A stretch of DNA of 64,000 nucleotides, taken from NCBI RefSeq assembly GCF_048323675.1, contig NZ_JBLWFK010000004.1:1-64000 (forward strand), in the 5' to 3' direction. Source of the DNA: Mangrovimicrobium sp048323675 (GTDB lineage: Bacteria > Pseudomonadota > Gammaproteobacteria > Pseudomonadales > Halieaceae). Shown here piece after piece: positions 35,201 through 43,020 of this stretch. Under the pieces are notes generated by a model. That model ran no database searches and was not told the DNA's origin. It was given only the letters and a program-made list of their open reading frames with translations. Both the position numbers and the translations under genes were made by a program. Position 1 is the stretch's first letter. The number at the start of each line of letters is the position of its first letter.

Positions 35201-36677
35201 CCTCTGCCACAGTGGCATAGCCCTCGCTACGGGCGGCAGCCATTTCCCCGGGGGTCCCGGCGATCGAAACCTCGGCCAGTACGGAATCGGCGGGACGTCC
35301 CATGGCCACCAACCGGGCAGACAGGGCGGTTTCCAGTTCGGTCATCAGTCCCGCCACCCGCGGCATCACCACGCTGTGCAGCGACGGTTCTTCCACCAGC
35401 TCGCGAAAATCCTCGTGGTAATCCCCGGGATCGGCCGCGCTGACCGGGGAATCGACCGTCGAAAAATCGATTTCCTCGATCTCCGGTGCGTGCTGCCCGG
35501 CTTCGCTGGCGCCCAGGAAATCCTCAAAACGGCCAACGCTGGCAACCGGCTCCGGCAGCTCAAACAACCCTGCCGGCAGGTCGGGTTCCCCAATAGCGGA
35601 GGCTTCTGCGGTGGCTTCCATCTCCGCGGCCAGCGCGGCGAGGTCGAGACCATCGAAATCAGCGGAATCCGTCGGGCTGTCATCCGCGGCAAGTGGCAAT
35701 TCAGTCTCGGCCTCTGTGGACTGCAGAGGCTGCTCCGGCGCGAGGTCCGCCGCAGCGGCCTCGAAGCCATCCGCAGTCAGCTCAAGTCCCAGGTCTTCAT
35801 CCAGTTCATCCGCTGCGACCGGCACGGCAGGTTCGTACGCTTCATCTTCCTGCGTTTCGGTGAGCTCGAGTTCAATCGGTTCGTCCCGGGTAAACTCCAG
35901 CGGCTCGAGTCCACTGTTCAACACCGACGTTTCGTCCAGCTCCAGGCCTTCGCCAGTTTCCCCGGCTACACTCTCAGCGAATGCTTCCCCGGCAATAAAT
36001 CCGCTGTTGCCTTCCGGGACAGCTGTTGCTACCGCCAGCGGAATCTCTACTGCACTCGCGGTCAACGTGAATTCTATTGGCTCGTCCGCGGCCGCAACCG
36101 TGGGCGCAAGCTCAGCGGGTCCGCCCTGTACCTGCCCACCCAACGGCTCGGCCGGCGCTGCATCGGAGCCCGCCTGGCGCTTGACCCGCTTGACCACCAG
36201 GTACTGCTCGCCAATATCGTCTTCTTCCTCCAGCCCGAGAATGTCGCTACCTTCCTCTACATCCAGCAGGCCCTCTTCCATCTCCTCGAAACCGCGGGAA
36301 AACTCTACCGCCATGAGGGCTTCAACTTCGGCATCACTGAAGGCATCGAGGTCGCCATTGCCACCGCTGGCGCTGCTGCCCTCCTCGCCGAGTACGATCT
36401 CCTCGCCGACATAGGAAGACAGGTCGTCGGCATCGGCGCGGCCGCGAATCATGGGTCGCGCAGCGACTGCAGCCTCCTGTGCACTCAGGGAAAAGTCTGC
36501 CGCACCGGCACCGGCGACAATGAACACCCTTTCCTCGGGTTCATCCCGGTTCAGTTCCAGCAACCATTGCATGGTCGCTTCATGGGACTGTTCCTCAACG
36601 CCGGGAGTGGCGTAGCCGGAATCGCTGACGGCGCCGCTTTCCTGATCGTCGCTGGATGACTCTTTATTGGTCTGCAC
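32265..36677 (-). CDS. chpA: ChpA-like chemotaxis kinase, C-terminal part (Hpt-kinase-CheW-receiver)
   Basis: The protein has 1470 residues from GTG 36677 with GGAG upstream. The first ~650 residues are acidic, Glu/Ala/Leu-rich and low in complexity. A phosphotransfer domain follows with the phospho-His near residue 726 (LHTVKGIAKG). Then come dimerisation helices, the CheA ATPase domain (MVRNALDHGLE near 1055, GRGVGMDIV), a CheW domain, and a receiver at ~1345-1460 (LVVDDSRTQR, LMDVEMPVKDG, GYMGKPF). Together with the next upstream gene it equals one ChpA, which in Pseudomonas is a single chain of about 2470 residues. Confidence 0.93.
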   Translation of the reverse strand: MQTNKESSSDDQESGAVSDSGYATPGVEEQSHEATMQWLLELNRDEPEERVFIVAGAGAADFSLSAQEAAVAARPMIRGRADADDLSSYVGEEIVLGEEGSSASGGNGDLDAFSDAEVEALMAVEFSRGFEEMEEGLLDVEEGSDILGLEEEDDIGEQYLVVKRVKRQAGSDAAPAEPLGGQVQGGPAELAPTVAAADEPIEFTLTASAVEIPLAVATAVPEGNSGFIAGEAFAESVAGETGEGLELDETSVLNSGLEPLEFTRDEPIELELTETQEDEAYEPAVPVAADELDEDLGLELTADGFEAAAADLAPEQPLQSTEAETELPLAADDSPTDSADFDGLDLAALAAEMEATAEASAIGEPDLPAGLFELPEPVASVGRFEDFLGASEAGQHAPEIEEIDFSTVDSPVSAADPGDYHEDFRELVEEPSLHSVVMPRVAGLMTELETALSARLVAMGRPADSVLAEVSIAGTPGEMAAARSEGYATVAEVCSVMPEALLDLDAQQVEAIYLRLSDQQSGGLCNRIFHEDLPTEGAQDEVEMAESLHGLTDALVTDGGQAAEAARPVPGGLRLVESRVFEEDLLDNDSLLEGAFADASGEPEWELGSEEIDAIFDGLGNPDPFAPVFEELPGIGAGDAFSIDEIEPAVAENREPASAEDWSWCIPADISFSCSSPSGGEIFTEFLDAFIEEGSTELEKLENAISAWESDPANAEHQREVGRVLHTVKGIAKGVGLHFYGTLIHNFETLLEELPGPEEGASAEYFRIVGAWLDAAIRGIDFVQEQRRDVEHELPGAPPGSHTGDSAPELESANAASDPEVSAEPMDRFPAEPAFVLPTPSAEEARRREEDKRLADEGARALAAQQSVRITSEKLDLLLNLTNQAQQLGVRTTQSASRTKRSTAELQARLTSVRAHIADIASGAMFNVSSSGSQSAENLDALEMDRYSEIQEAANILREGVEDLADLIELVSKHNSQSEALLKQQATVISSIGSSIRAARVVPVSRLTPGLRRLVRTVSADLGKEVAFRVLNEVGTLDRDDYARCQTILEHMVRNALDHGLEDAATRQAAGKTSVGQITLDLRKSGGDSIIVISDDGRGMDPARIRETARRKGVEGDLDALSDEEALNLIFHKGFSTASEVSQISGRGVGMDIVASELQKMGGEIRISSEVGKGTSFHLKVPTNVAVNGALLVKAGESYFAIPLGGLIAVDEVPVDAFFDAVEQGVSLRLSAMECEPAYLGTLCKCGNLPERAAWRGTIPVLIAGGEERRMAIAVDDVEEALELVIRTLGAQFAAVPGVAGAATTADGEAVVALDLNVLVGSVAEGQGTVIAIDQPREEKLLALVVDDSRTQRMVATSQLETVGLETATAENGAVAIDWLNTTERLPDIVLMDVEMPVKDGIQALREIRKSPRFSDLPVIMITSRTGIKHRTLAEEAGCNGYMGKPFNFRMLIGQINDLTGHRLELEQQE

Positions 36678-36702
36678 AATAGTTCTCCATGCGGAATGCT
36701 AT

Positions 36703-39111
36703 TCAGCGCCCCAGTTCATCGGAAATTGCGCCGCCGGCGGAACCCTGGGAGCTCTCGTCAACCTGCGGCATACCGTCCGCGAGATCCCCGCCGGCACCCT
36801 CCGCCATGCGGAAGCAACGGTCTGTGAGTTCACGCACCCGGGTCACATCGAAGGCCGTCGCATCCTTGTAGGAGGCGATCAGGGCCGGCAGCGCGTCCAC
36901 CACGTCCTGCAGCAGGTGCACCAGGGTATTGCCCGGATCGAGATCGCCATCGAGCACCCGGTCGAGCATATCCTGCGCCGCCCAGCCCAGCTCGCCGAGA
37001 ATGTTCGCGCCCACTGCGCGCCCGTTGCCCTTGAAGGTGTGGAAGTGGCGACGGATCTCCCGCAGGGAAGCGCTGTCGCCGGTATTGGCAGCCCATTCCG
37101 GGGCGAGGCGGGTAATCTCCGCGACGATCTCTTCGGATTCCTCGAAGAACACCTCGCGAAACTCCACGGGTACTTCGGCATCCTCGACATAATTGCGCGG
37201 CTCGGACCAGTTGCCCTGGGCCACCTCCGCGCCGCTGGAGAGGCCTTTCGCCCGGTCCTCCAGCTCGGTCACCCGCTGCTCGGCAATCGCCAGCATGTGG
37301 GTGGTATCTTCCAGCGGATCGCTGATCGAGCGCTGCAGGTGCAGTTCCAGCTGGGCGAAGGCCTCGGCGAAGCAGCGGAAGGCGTCATCCTCGCGCACTT
37401 CGCCGGCCTTGCTGGCAGCGGCCAGCCAGCTGTGCAGCCGTTCGATGATCTGGCTCTCGCGCTCCATGCCAGCAAAACTCAGGGCGCCGGCGATTTCCGT
37501 CAGCAGGCCAAGCGACAGATCGATGGCCTTGCGGTCGGCAATGGTTTCCTGCTCGTTGAGGAAGTCCTTGGCCAGGTCGAACAGCAGGTCCAGGTCCGGA
37601 TCACCGGCGTCTGCGTCGCGAACCGCCTTACGCAGCGCCTCGTAACCCTGGTCGGTCTTGTTGAGGTAGCGGTTGAGCGCAACCGTCAGGCGCAGCGTCG
37701 ACTCCAGGTCATTGGGCTTGCGCGCCAGTGCACTGGCCAGCGACTTGCGGCGCAGGATCTGGTGCATGTAGTTCTCAACCAGCGCCATGTGGTTGAAGGT
37801 CGCGGTAACCACGCTCTCCCTCAACTCGAATTCACGGCTGGAAAAGGAGCTGGAAAGCCCGTGCTCGAGCTTGTGCTCGATATCCAGTTTCACATCGACA
37901 ATGCCGCGAATAATGTCGTTGATCGCCTGGCCCTGCTGGTCCGGCGAATCCTTGTAGCCACCGGTGTAAACACGCTCGAGGCGGCCCTGGACCGTGTGCA
38001 GGGAATCCGCATGGGCGAACTGGCCCGCGGCTTCGAGTCGGCAGGTCGCGGCTTCAATGGCATCCAGCGACTTGCGGTTGACTTCCGCGCCGCCGCTGCG
38101 GGCGATTTCCTTGAGGTCCTGGGAGTTCAGTACTTCGACGGCGCTGTTCAGCTGTTCCAGTGCGGCGCTCAGCGCGGTCACCAGTGCATCCGTATGGATG
38201 AGGCCCCGGTTGGCTTCTTCCAGCGTGTTGTCGCTGATCGAGAAGGCCTCGCGAATCCGCGCGATATGCAGGGGCCGGGCCTTGCACGACGCGATATAGA
38301 ACAGCATCTGCTGCTGCAGGGCGTCGTAGTCGACACCCGGGTCAACCACCGCCCCGTTTTCGCGGGCGTACTTGATCATGAAGGCGCCGGTCTTGAAGAT
38401 CTGGGCGATACATTCGTCCGGCACGATAAGGCCACCGGCTACTCCCTCGCAGATACCGATCAGCGTCATCCAGTAGCGTTCGGGCAGTGTACCGGCCGAC
38501 AGGTTCTGCATCCGCCGGGCCACGCGGGCCACGGTTTTCATGCTCTCGCCGACCTTCTTGCGGCGCAGGGCCAGTTTTACCATCTCGAGATACAGGGCCA
38601 GCATCACGTTGGCCTTGGTGCGCACCTCGTCATCCGGGGCAGGTGAAGCACCCTTGCTGATACCGGCTCCCTCGGGGATTTCCATGTTGAAAAAATAGGC
38701 GCGGGGACGGGGGCGCTCTCCCACCCAGCGGCGCAGGTCGTTGACATGCTGCTCCAGGCCCTGGCCGGTATCCGCACGGGCGTTCTGGGCATGGGCGAAA
38801 TAGGCCGGCAGGACTTTCAGCGCCTGCATCAGGCCGCCCATGGTCAGTTTGCGGCGCTCGCCTTCCACCATGTCCTTGTACAGGCAATTCAGGCTGCGTT
38901 CCATTTCCAGGGTCAGCATTTCGCCCTTGCGCATGCCCAGGGCACGCAGGGTGGAAGTGATCTGGTGAACCGCCCACATACACTGGAGCAGTGGCCGCTT
39001 CTGTGTCGGGTCGTTACTGTATTCCACCAGCGACGCCTCGGCGTTTTCGGCCTGCTTGTTCATCAGGCCGACCACCCACTTGAGCGCTACGATGTCGGTT
39101 TTGCTCGCCAC
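36703..39111 (-). CDS. ChpA-like protein, N-terminal part (FimL-like region plus Hpt)
   Basis: The protein has 802 residues. The N-terminus (ALKWVVGLMNKQAENAEASL, then MWAVHQITSTLRALGM) resembles the ChpA/FimL N-terminal helical domain. The centre is helical. A canonical phosphotransfer domain sits near residue 690 with HFHTFKGNGRAVG. The ATPase, CheW and receiver parts are absent and are encoded by the next gene, 25 bases downstream in another frame. The clean stop and fresh ribosome site suggest a true split rather than a sequencing error. Confidence 0.85.
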   Translation of the reverse strand: MASKTDIVALKWVVGLMNKQAENAEASLVEYSNDPTQKRPLLQCMWAVHQITSTLRALGMRKGEMLTLEMERSLNCLYKDMVEGERRKLTMGGLMQALKVLPAYFAHAQNARADTGQGLEQHVNDLRRWVGERPRPRAYFFNMEIPEGAGISKGASPAPDDEVRTKANVMLALYLEMVKLALRRKKVGESMKTVARVARRMQNLSAGTLPERYWMTLIGICEGVAGGLIVPDECIAQIFKTGAFMIKYARENGAVVDPGVDYDALQQQMLFYIASCKARPLHIARIREAFSISDNTLEEANRGLIHTDALVTALSAALEQLNSAVEVLNSQDLKEIARSGGAEVNRKSLDAIEAATCRLEAAGQFAHADSLHTVQGRLERVYTGGYKDSPDQQGQAINDIIRGIVDVKLDIEHKLEHGLSSSFSSREFELRESVVTATFNHMALVENYMHQILRRKSLASALARKPNDLESTLRLTVALNRYLNKTDQGYEALRKAVRDADAGDPDLDLLFDLAKDFLNEQETIADRKAIDLSLGLLTEIAGALSFAGMERESQIIERLHSWLAAASKAGEVREDDAFRCFAEAFAQLELHLQRSISDPLEDTTHMLAIAEQRVTELEDRAKGLSSGAEVAQGNWSEPRNYVEDAEVPVEFREVFFEESEEIVAEITRLAPEWAANTGDSASLREIRRHFHTFKGNGRAVGANILGELGWAAQDMLDRVLDGDLDPGNTLVHLLQDVVDALPALIASYKDATAFDVTRVRELTDRCFRMAEGAGGDLADGMPQVDESSQGSAGGAISDELGR

Positions 39112-39175
39112 TGCATTTCCTCCGGTTTCAGATCACGCGGGAACGGTTGCACCGCCGTCTCCCTTCCAGGTTTTA

Positions 39176-41272
39176 TTATGAAATTGCCCGCTTCTGTTCC
39201 TTGCCCACCGACTCGGAGATACCTCCCTCCCGGTATGCCTGGGTCGCCGCACGGAAAGATTCCAGGTCTTCCACATCCCCCGCCGGTTCACCGCTGCCAT
39301 ACGCCGCGTCCGCGTCAGTACGGAACTGCCCCATGCCACGCGCGGCCTCACGGATTGCTGCCTGCAGGGCGGTGACGCCACGCTGGGCGGATTCGTTGAG
39401 TTCGCTTATTTCGATATTGCGGTCGCGAATCTCCGCCATGGAACTGCTCATATGCAGCGCGTTGGCGGCGGAGCGGCCAGCCGCTTCATCGACGCCGGAA
39501 ATGATCTGGCCGATCGCCGTGGACCCGGAGTTGATTTCCTCCAGCGATGAATCTAGGCGTTCGATATAGCCGAGAATCGTCACCACGGTACCTACCGTGG
39601 TCTCCATGCTGGAGAGGTTGTCCGCTGACATGTTCTGCAACATGCGCACCTCGGTAATAATCTTGCGTCCCTCTTCTTCCGCTTCGCGCAGCAGGTCGGC
39701 GATAGATTCCGCGATACCGAGGAAGGGCCGGCCGTATTCCCCGGCCTTTTCCGCCTCGATGCGCGTGTTGATCGCGACAACGGAAATCTTGGTGTTGAGG
39801 GTCTGGATATATTCCGCCGCTGCGGTGACCGACTGAATCAGTTCACTCTGGCGCTTGGCGGACTTCGAGGTTTCCTGTACCGACTCCCGCACCGCGGCAG
39901 AGGCCCGCGACATGTCCTTGGTCAACTCGTAACCCTGCGCCACTTTTCGGCAGTTGCGGTCGGAGGTTTCCGCCGCCTGCGCCGTCGCCGACTTGATACC
40001 TTCGCTGGTACGGACCATTTCGGTGGCGGTATCCGTGGACTCCACCACTGAGCGGGTCAGTTCGAGCCCTTTCTGCACCTGTGCCCGGGCACTGTTGCGG
40101 ATCTCGCCGATGGAAGCAACCGCGGTTTCAAACGGCGTACGGGTTTCGCGCACCAGTTCACACTGGCGGCGCACGGCGGTGTTCAGGCTGCGGGCAATTT
40201 CGCCGGTAACCGGGTTTTCCTCGGAGGCAGTGACCGTTAGGTCACCGCGGGAAATACGCTCCAGCACCCCGTTGAGTTCCGCCATGCCGCCTGTTGCCAG
40301 GGAGGCACGGCGCTGGTAACCGAGGAACATCATCGCCAGCATGCACAGGGCCAGCAGGGCCGGAACCACGAACAGGATCAACAGGTTTCCGGTACCGTAG
40401 AGGCGGCCCGCCGCGGCGCTGTTGACGGCGCTCTGCAGGCCGGCGATCGCCGTGTTCAGGGCGATGCTGTTCTCATCGATACTGGCGCGCGCAGTGGCCG
40501 CCTGGCGCAGGTCGGCGGCGGCGGCGGCAATCCGGTCAACCGAATTGGCGATGGGCGAGAACAGGCGGTAGGCCTTGCTGAGCGATTCGATCGCGGCAGG
40601 ATTGGCCACTTTCTGGATCCCGGTCAGCTCGTCGCCCCGGGTCAGGCCCTGGACGATACGGATAAAATCGGTGGTGTCGGAGCGGAATTCATCGGCGGCG
40701 ACTTCGTTGCTGGCACTGCCGGCCAGGATGCGATCGATATTGCCGGCCATCCGCTCGAGCAGCCAGGGCGTCTTTTGCGCGGCAACCAGTGTTTCCGCAG
40801 AGGCGGAGCTCTTCTGCAGCATGGCAACCACGGTATTCAGCTCCTGCTGCATCGGCCGCACATTCGCCGCCAGATCACTGCGGATCCCCTGCAGGAAGAC
40901 GGCGCGAGGCGCCGCGTCGGAAAGCGTCTGGACAGCGCGTTTTACCGGCTGCCAGTTCAGGTCAACCATGCTCAGCGCTTCGTTCAGTTCGGGAGAGTCG
41001 ACGCTGGACAGGCGCTGCTCGAAAGCCGCCCCCTTGGCCTTCAATTCGGCAAAGGCCTGCTCCTCGCCGCTGGCGGTTCCGCGCGCGGCAATCGCGACCT
41101 CCCTGGCCAGTCCCGCCAGTTCGTCGGTGAGCGCGTTGTATTGGCCTTCCCTGCCCCCTTCCCGGTCGATCACGAGAAAGCCGTAGCCGATGACGGCGAA
41201 GCAGGCCAGTGCGCCGAGCGCAAACAACAGGTGTCGCAGCTTGGTAGCGTGCGCTTTTACCGGGCTAGTCAT
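39176..41272 (-). CDS. pilJ: PilJ-like methyl-accepting chemotaxis protein
   Basis: The protein is 698 residues from ATG 41272, which overlaps the pilI stop by 8 bases. Membrane helix at ~15-35, a large periplasmic helical sensor (~36-320), a second helix at ~325-350 (LLILFVVPALLALCMLAMM), HAMP, and a signalling coiled coil. The hairpin tip reads AINTRIEAEKAGEYGRPF, clearly diverged from the usual LNAAIEAARAGExGRGF, so contact with kinase and CheW may be specialised. It probably senses surface contact through pili, as PilJ does. Confidence 0.88.
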   Translation of the reverse strand: MTSPVKAHATKLRHLLFALGALACFAVIGYGFLVIDREGGREGQYNALTDELAGLAREVAIAARGTASGEEQAFAELKAKGAAFEQRLSSVDSPELNEALSMVDLNWQPVKRAVQTLSDAAPRAVFLQGIRSDLAANVRPMQQELNTVVAMLQKSSASAETLVAAQKTPWLLERMAGNIDRILAGSASNEVAADEFRSDTTDFIRIVQGLTRGDELTGIQKVANPAAIESLSKAYRLFSPIANSVDRIAAAAADLRQAATARASIDENSIALNTAIAGLQSAVNSAAAGRLYGTGNLLILFVVPALLALCMLAMMFLGYQRRASLATGGMAELNGVLERISRGDLTVTASEENPVTGEIARSLNTAVRRQCELVRETRTPFETAVASIGEIRNSARAQVQKGLELTRSVVESTDTATEMVRTSEGIKSATAQAAETSDRNCRKVAQGYELTKDMSRASAAVRESVQETSKSAKRQSELIQSVTAAAEYIQTLNTKISVVAINTRIEAEKAGEYGRPFLGIAESIADLLREAEEEGRKIITEVRMLQNMSADNLSSMETTVGTVVTILGYIERLDSSLEEINSGSTAIGQIISGVDEAAGRSAANALHMSSSMAEIRDRNIEISELNESAQRGVTALQAAIREAARGMGQFRTDADAAYGSGEPAGDVEDLESFRAATQAYREGGISESVGKEQKRAIS

Positions 41273-41831
41273 GTTTAACCACCTCATGTGTGATCGTTTC
41301 ACTTTCCGCGGCATTGGCGAAGTCGCTGTCCGCCAGTAACCGCTCAATGTCGAGAATTGCCAGATTGCGCTCGCCGTCCACGAATCCACCCAGCGTGTAG
41401 GCGGCGAAGTCGGGGTCGACTGCCAGGGCCATATCGCGCGCCCCGACGGGGAATTTCAGGTCCCGCTCCAGGCCGCTAAGGGTCACGGCGAGGTAAAAAC
41501 CGCGCTGCTTCAGCAGCATGCAATATTCCCGGGGGCGGCCCGCATAGGGCTTCTTGCGGAAAAAGACGTCCCCGCTGATCACCGGTATCGGTCCACCGAG
41601 GTGGGAACCGACGCCCTGGACCCAGGGTTTGGTGCCTGGAATCCGGGTAACTTTCGGGGTTTCGATGATTTCTTCCAGTTCGCCTTCGGCGACCAGCAGC
41701 GGAACCCCGGCAATACTCAGGCAGGTACCCACCCAGAGCTCGACTTGGAGGTCGCGCGCAGGCGCGGCCACAGCCCCGGCGTTGTAACGCCGCTCCAGTT
41801 CATCGAATGACTGCAGCAGGCGGGCGCTCAT
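41265..41831 (-). CDS. pilI: PilI-like CheW-domain protein
   Basis: The protein is 188 residues from ATG 41831; the open frame extends upstream but overlaps pilG. It is one CheW fold (GTCLSIAGVPLLVAEGELEEI; PWVQGVGSHLGGPIPVISGD). It lies between pilG (10-base gap) and pilJ (8-base overlap), the classical pilI position. It couples PilJ to the ChpA kinase at the pole. Confidence 0.88.
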   Translation of the reverse strand: MSARLLQSFDELERRYNAGAVAAPARDLQVELWVGTCLSIAGVPLLVAEGELEEIIETPKVTRIPGTKPWVQGVGSHLGGPIPVISGDVFFRKKPYAGRPREYCMLLKQRGFYLAVTLSGLERDLKFPVGARDMALAVDPDFAAYTLGGFVDGERNLAILDIERLLADSDFANAAESETITHEVVKHD

Positions 41832-41841
41832 CTGCAGCCCC

Positions 41842-42252
41842 TCAGGCGACCTTGCGCTGTCGGGTGTGGTTGAAAATGAGCTGTCGCAGCACACTCTCCG
41901 GCGGAATCTTGGTCACGTGGGCGGTAGCGCCCCGGGCCTGGCCCTTGGCGATATCGAAAATTCCATCCGAGGACGACAGCATGACCACCGGCGTATCGCG
42001 GGTGTCCTCCGCGTTGCGGATCAGCGTACAGGTCTGGTAGCCGTCCAGCTCCGGCATGGTGATATCGAGGAATATCAGGTCCGGCTTGAACCGCCTCAGC
42101 AGGCCCAGGGCCTTGTACCCGTCCTCGGCACACTCCACTTCACAGCCCATCCCGCGAAGGGTGTGGGACATCATCATCCGGATAGTCTTGGCATCATCAA
42201 CGATGGCAATTTTGACGCCGCTTATATCCATTTCCTGCTCTTGCTCACTCAT
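41842..42252 (-). CDS. pilG: PilG-like response regulator
   Basis: The protein has 136 residues and is a receiver domain with the acidic pair in IVDDAKT, phospho-acceptor Asp in FLDITMPELDGYQTC, and a VMLSSSDGIFDIAKG segment closely matching Pseudomonas PilG. The conserved Lys is followed by Ile-Pro-Pro instead of Pro, a small deviation. It heads the co-directional Pil-Chp genes after a 182-base gap, where a promoter is expected. No separate PilH is present. Confidence 0.85.
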   Translation of the reverse strand: MSEQEQEMDISGVKIAIVDDAKTIRMMMSHTLRGMGCEVECAEDGYKALGLLRRFKPDLIFLDITMPELDGYQTCTLIRNAEDTRDTPVVMLSSSDGIFDIAKGQARGATAHVTKIPPESVLRQLIFNHTRQRKVA

Positions 42253-42315
42253 GCTCGCCCTCAGTTCATGTCAGTATTCTGAGTCGGAATACCCCACGGT
42301 ATCCTCGGACAGTAT

Positions 42316-42330
42316 TTCGGGCGGCCCGAA
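42316..42330. other. 15-bp palindromic stem upstream of pilG
   Basis: TTCGGGC-G-GCCCGAA sits in the 182-base gap before pilG, next to a weak AAAACT/AGTTTT stem at 42342-42355. It might end transcription of the upstream pair of genes or bind a regulator. No clear consensus promoter is visible here. Confidence 0.35.
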
Positions 42331-42434
42331 GAGCAGCAACAAAAAACTGGAGTTTTCCCCAGAAAGCACACCCTTTTGTGACAGACACCTCATTGCGCCC
42401 CACCCAAACGGGTTGCAGGCGGCGAAACAGGCGC

Positions 42435-43010
42435 TTACTCGCTGGGGAACATGTAGTTTTTGAAAGGCTCGAGATGGCCCGGCTGGAAGTCCTGCAACTC
42501 GTAAATGTTGAATTTGTGCATCAGGGCGAGGCAGCGCTGGAAGGCCTTGTCAGCATCGTAGGAGGCCGGCGGGATGCCGTACTCATCGGTGACCTGGGCA
42601 AATATCAGGGAGGCGATTTCCCGCCGCACCTGGTCTTCCCGGTACATGGCATTGTTGACCGGCGAGGAGACCACCGGCGAGCCATAGATCAGGAAGGCTT
42701 CCCAGCGCCGGGCATCCTGAGCCTGGTCGAGCTGGGCGACCAGGAAGCGGACCATGTTGCGCAGGTCGCGCAGCGGGGGCAGCACATCCTTCTGCAGCCA
42801 CTTGCGCACTTCGGCCTCGCGCCACTCGGGGTTGATGGCAATGATACCCAGCACCCGCCCCTCCATCAGCGATGGCGCGACCCCTGCCAGGTCCCAGAGC
42901 ATGTTCAGCCGCGAGGAAAAACCCAGGCTGGTCGGGGCCGCGTCTTCCGCCAAAGCGGCAAATTCAGCCGCATGTTTTGCCACACTTCGCTCCGGGTTGT
43001 CGCCAGCCAT
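42435..43010 (-). CDS. hypothetical protein upstream of pil-chp
   Basis: The protein has 191 residues and appears cytoplasmic, helical and rich in Trp/Phe/Tyr (INPEWREAEVRKWLQKDVL, LRNMVRFLVAQLDQAQDARR). I do not recognise the family. It follows the degenerate activator gene by 10 bases on the same strand, so the two are probably one transcription unit. Confidence 0.6.
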   Translation of the reverse strand: MAGDNPERSVAKHAAEFAALAEDAAPTSLGFSSRLNMLWDLAGVAPSLMEGRVLGIIAINPEWREAEVRKWLQKDVLPPLRDLRNMVRFLVAQLDQAQDARRWEAFLIYGSPVVSSPVNNAMYREDQVRREIASLIFAQVTDEYGIPPASYDADKAFQRCLALMHKFNIYELQDFQPGHLEPFKNYMFPSE

Positions 43011-43020
43011 GCTGTCCTCG

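Noticed and set aside
33501..36659. Open frame of 1052 codons on the plus strand
   Set aside because: It is the antisense shadow of the ChpA C-terminal gene; the opposite frame has clear kinase, CheW and receiver motifs, while this one is Gly/Arg/Gln/His-rich with no domain.
36678..36702. Frameshift error joining the two ChpA halves
   Set aside because: The upstream frame ends cleanly in a hydrophilic tail, and the downstream frame has its own GGAG and GTG; no slippery run or single-base change would fuse them sensibly, though resequencing would settle it.
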